From Candidatus Alistipes excrementipullorum (lineage in GTDB: Bacteria > Bacteroidota > Bacteroidia > Bacteroidales > Rikenellaceae), in NCBI GenBank assembly GCA_019113665.1, contig DXGW01000004.1:1-7135 (forward strand): a DNA stretch of 7,135 bases, written 5' to 3'. The translations under genes and the position numbers were made by a program. Each line of letters opens with the position of its first letter. Positions within the stretch are counted from its first letter, which is position 1. The notes beneath the pieces were generated by a model. The model did not search any database. It was not told where the DNA came from and saw only the letters and a program-made list of their open reading frames with translations. Below are positions 6,710-7,135 of the stretch, piece after piece.

Positions 6710-6756
6710 AAAGCGATACGCCCGGATTCTTCGATAGAATCCGGGCGTATCGCTTT
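6710..6756. terminator. Long perfect hairpin, likely bidirectional terminator
   Basis: The arms at 6710-6730 and 6736-6756 are exact reverse complements, giving a 21-bp stem with the 5-base loop TCGAT. The stem begins with AAA and ends with TTT, so each strand places U residues at the 3' foot. The plus strand continues GTCTTGTATT, a weak T-tract; the minus strand continues CCTTGCC, weaker still. It starts 18 bases after the kdsD stop and lies 65 bases beyond the stop of the convergent gene at 6822, so it can end transcription from both sides. The stem is longer than most intrinsic terminators. Confidence 0.85.
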
Positions 6757-6769
6757 GTCTTGTATTGCG

Positions 6770-6819
6770 GCAATCCGCGTTGTCTGCATTGCTATGCGGG
6801 CTGCAATCCGTCTTGTCCG
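6770..6819. repeat. Short imperfect direct repeat in the convergent gap
   Basis: GCAATCCG occurs at 6770-6777 and again at 6803-6810. The 17-base units 6770-6786 and 6803-6819 agree at 14 positions, 33 bases apart. ATTGC/GCAAT inverted pairs also occur at 6764-6774 and at 6788-6807, so the stretch could form small hairpins. The segment lies between the terminator and the stop of the minus-strand gene, within what would be that gene's 3' untranslated region. I see no gene here. Confidence 0.4.
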
Positions 6820-6821
6820 GA

Positions 6822-7135
6822 TTATTCCTCCTTTACCGTCTGCGAGCCTCCGCTGTTGTTGACGTTGAGGATCGAGGGTGATCCCTTGTAGGATATGACC
6901 GATCCGCCGGAGTTTTCGCCCGTGAACGACTGCATGACCGACAGTTCGATCCTGCTTCCGCCGGAGTTTTCGACTTCGGCGCTTTCGACTGCAAGGTCGT
7001 ATCCGTGGAAGACGGATCCGCCCGAGCAGTCAATTTCGGCCGTTGTACATTCGCAATTTCCGTATGTTTCTATGGACTGTGTCTTTTTTTTGAGGCATAT
7101 ACCCGTCCTGCATGCTGTATGCTGACCTTTCGTGC
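6822..7135 (-). CDS. DUF2807 (head-GIN domain) protein, C-terminal fragment
   Basis: An open frame of 103 complete codons enters from the right edge on the minus strand and stops at TAA (6822-6824). Four SGGS motifs recur at intervals of 20, 18 and 19 residues (SGGSVFHG, SGGSRIEL, SGGSVISYKGSPSIL, SGGSQTV), and the product ends in VKEE. The last turn, SGGS followed by YKGSP, hydrophobics, VNNSGGS and a charged tail, is the typical ending of DUF2807 proteins, which are right-handed beta-helical proteins common in Bacteroidota, usually exported and of unknown function ('putative auto-transporter adhesin'). The start and any signal peptide are outside the window. Five cysteines lie in the segment upstream of the first SGGS (CRTGIC, then GNCEC, then DC), and an A8 run lies between the first two and the last three. 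The gene converges on kdsD across the hairpin. The family assignment rests on repeat pattern only; another beta-helix repeat protein is possible. Confidence 0.75.
   Translation of the reverse strand, partial: TKGQHTACRTGICLKKKTQSIETYGNCECTTAEIDCSGGSVFHGYDLAVESAEVENSGGSRIELSVMQSFTGENSGGSVISYKGSPSILNVNNSGGSQTVKEE
7084..7091 (-). repeat. A8 homopolymer inside the DUF2807-like gene
   Basis: The coding (minus) strand has eight consecutive A residues, read as Lys codons within LKKKT. All three minus-strand frames are open across the 44 bases between this tract and the window edge. The sequence here therefore cannot show whether the upstream part of the gene is in the same frame as the SGGS repeats. 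Confidence 0.6.

Noticed and set aside
6757..6821. Possible small RNA or CRISPR-like repeat in the convergent gap
   Set aside because: There are only two imperfect 17-base copies with no promoter element and no regular spacer pattern; recorded only as a short repeat.
6700..6891. A 63-codon plus-strand frame after kdsD
   Set aside because: It runs through the terminator hairpin and into the 3' end of the opposite-strand gene, has no conserved motif, and is cysteine-rich by chance from the repeats.
6895..7125. A 76-codon plus-strand frame near the right edge
   Set aside because: It is antisense to the SGGS-repeat coding region and shows no family features.

Overview
The window looks like a chromosomal housekeeping segment from a GC-rich member of the Bacteroidota. 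I suspect a gut Bacteroidales such as Alistipes/Rikenellaceae, but the genus is a guess. The reasons are: three intergenic matches to the Bacteroidota -7 promoter element TAnnTTTG, A-rich leaders without obvious Shine-Dalgarno sequences, a C-terminal fragment typical of the Bacteroidota DUF2807 (head-GIN) family, and AsnA and ValS sequences of the expected type. Isoleucine is very often encoded by ATA despite the high GC content.

Left arm (1-1589, minus strand): asnA (ammonia-dependent asparagine synthetase, complete) is followed by valS (valyl-tRNA synthetase, cut by the window edge). valS has its own -7 element in the 75-base gap. A 175-base divergent intergenic region (1590-1764) holds one -7 element facing asnA, one facing lon, and a GC-rich hairpin between them.

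Centre (1765-6691, plus strand): lon, kdsB, kdsA and kdsD are packed with gaps of 4 and 13 bases and a 4-base overlap, so they are probably one transcript. KdsD makes arabinose 5-phosphate, KdsA condenses it with PEP to Kdo-8-phosphate, and KdsB activates Kdo as CMP-Kdo for lipid A/LPS core assembly. The phosphatase KdsC, needed between KdsA and KdsB, is not in the window. The AAA+ protease Lon heads this cell-envelope gene set. KdsA has all four ligands of the metal-dependent class, and KdsD has the full SIS plus two-CBS architecture.

Right arm (6692-7135): a perfect 21-bp-stem hairpin, probably a bidirectional terminator, separates kdsD from a convergent partial gene. That gene encodes the C-terminal end of a DUF2807-like repeat protein, with four SGGS turns, clustered cysteines and an A8 homopolymer in its coding strand.

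I see no RNA gene, insertion sequence, CRISPR array, phage gene or obviously novel system. The more interesting points are the lon-kds gene order, the long terminator stem, and the cysteine-rich, A8-containing DUF2807 fragment.
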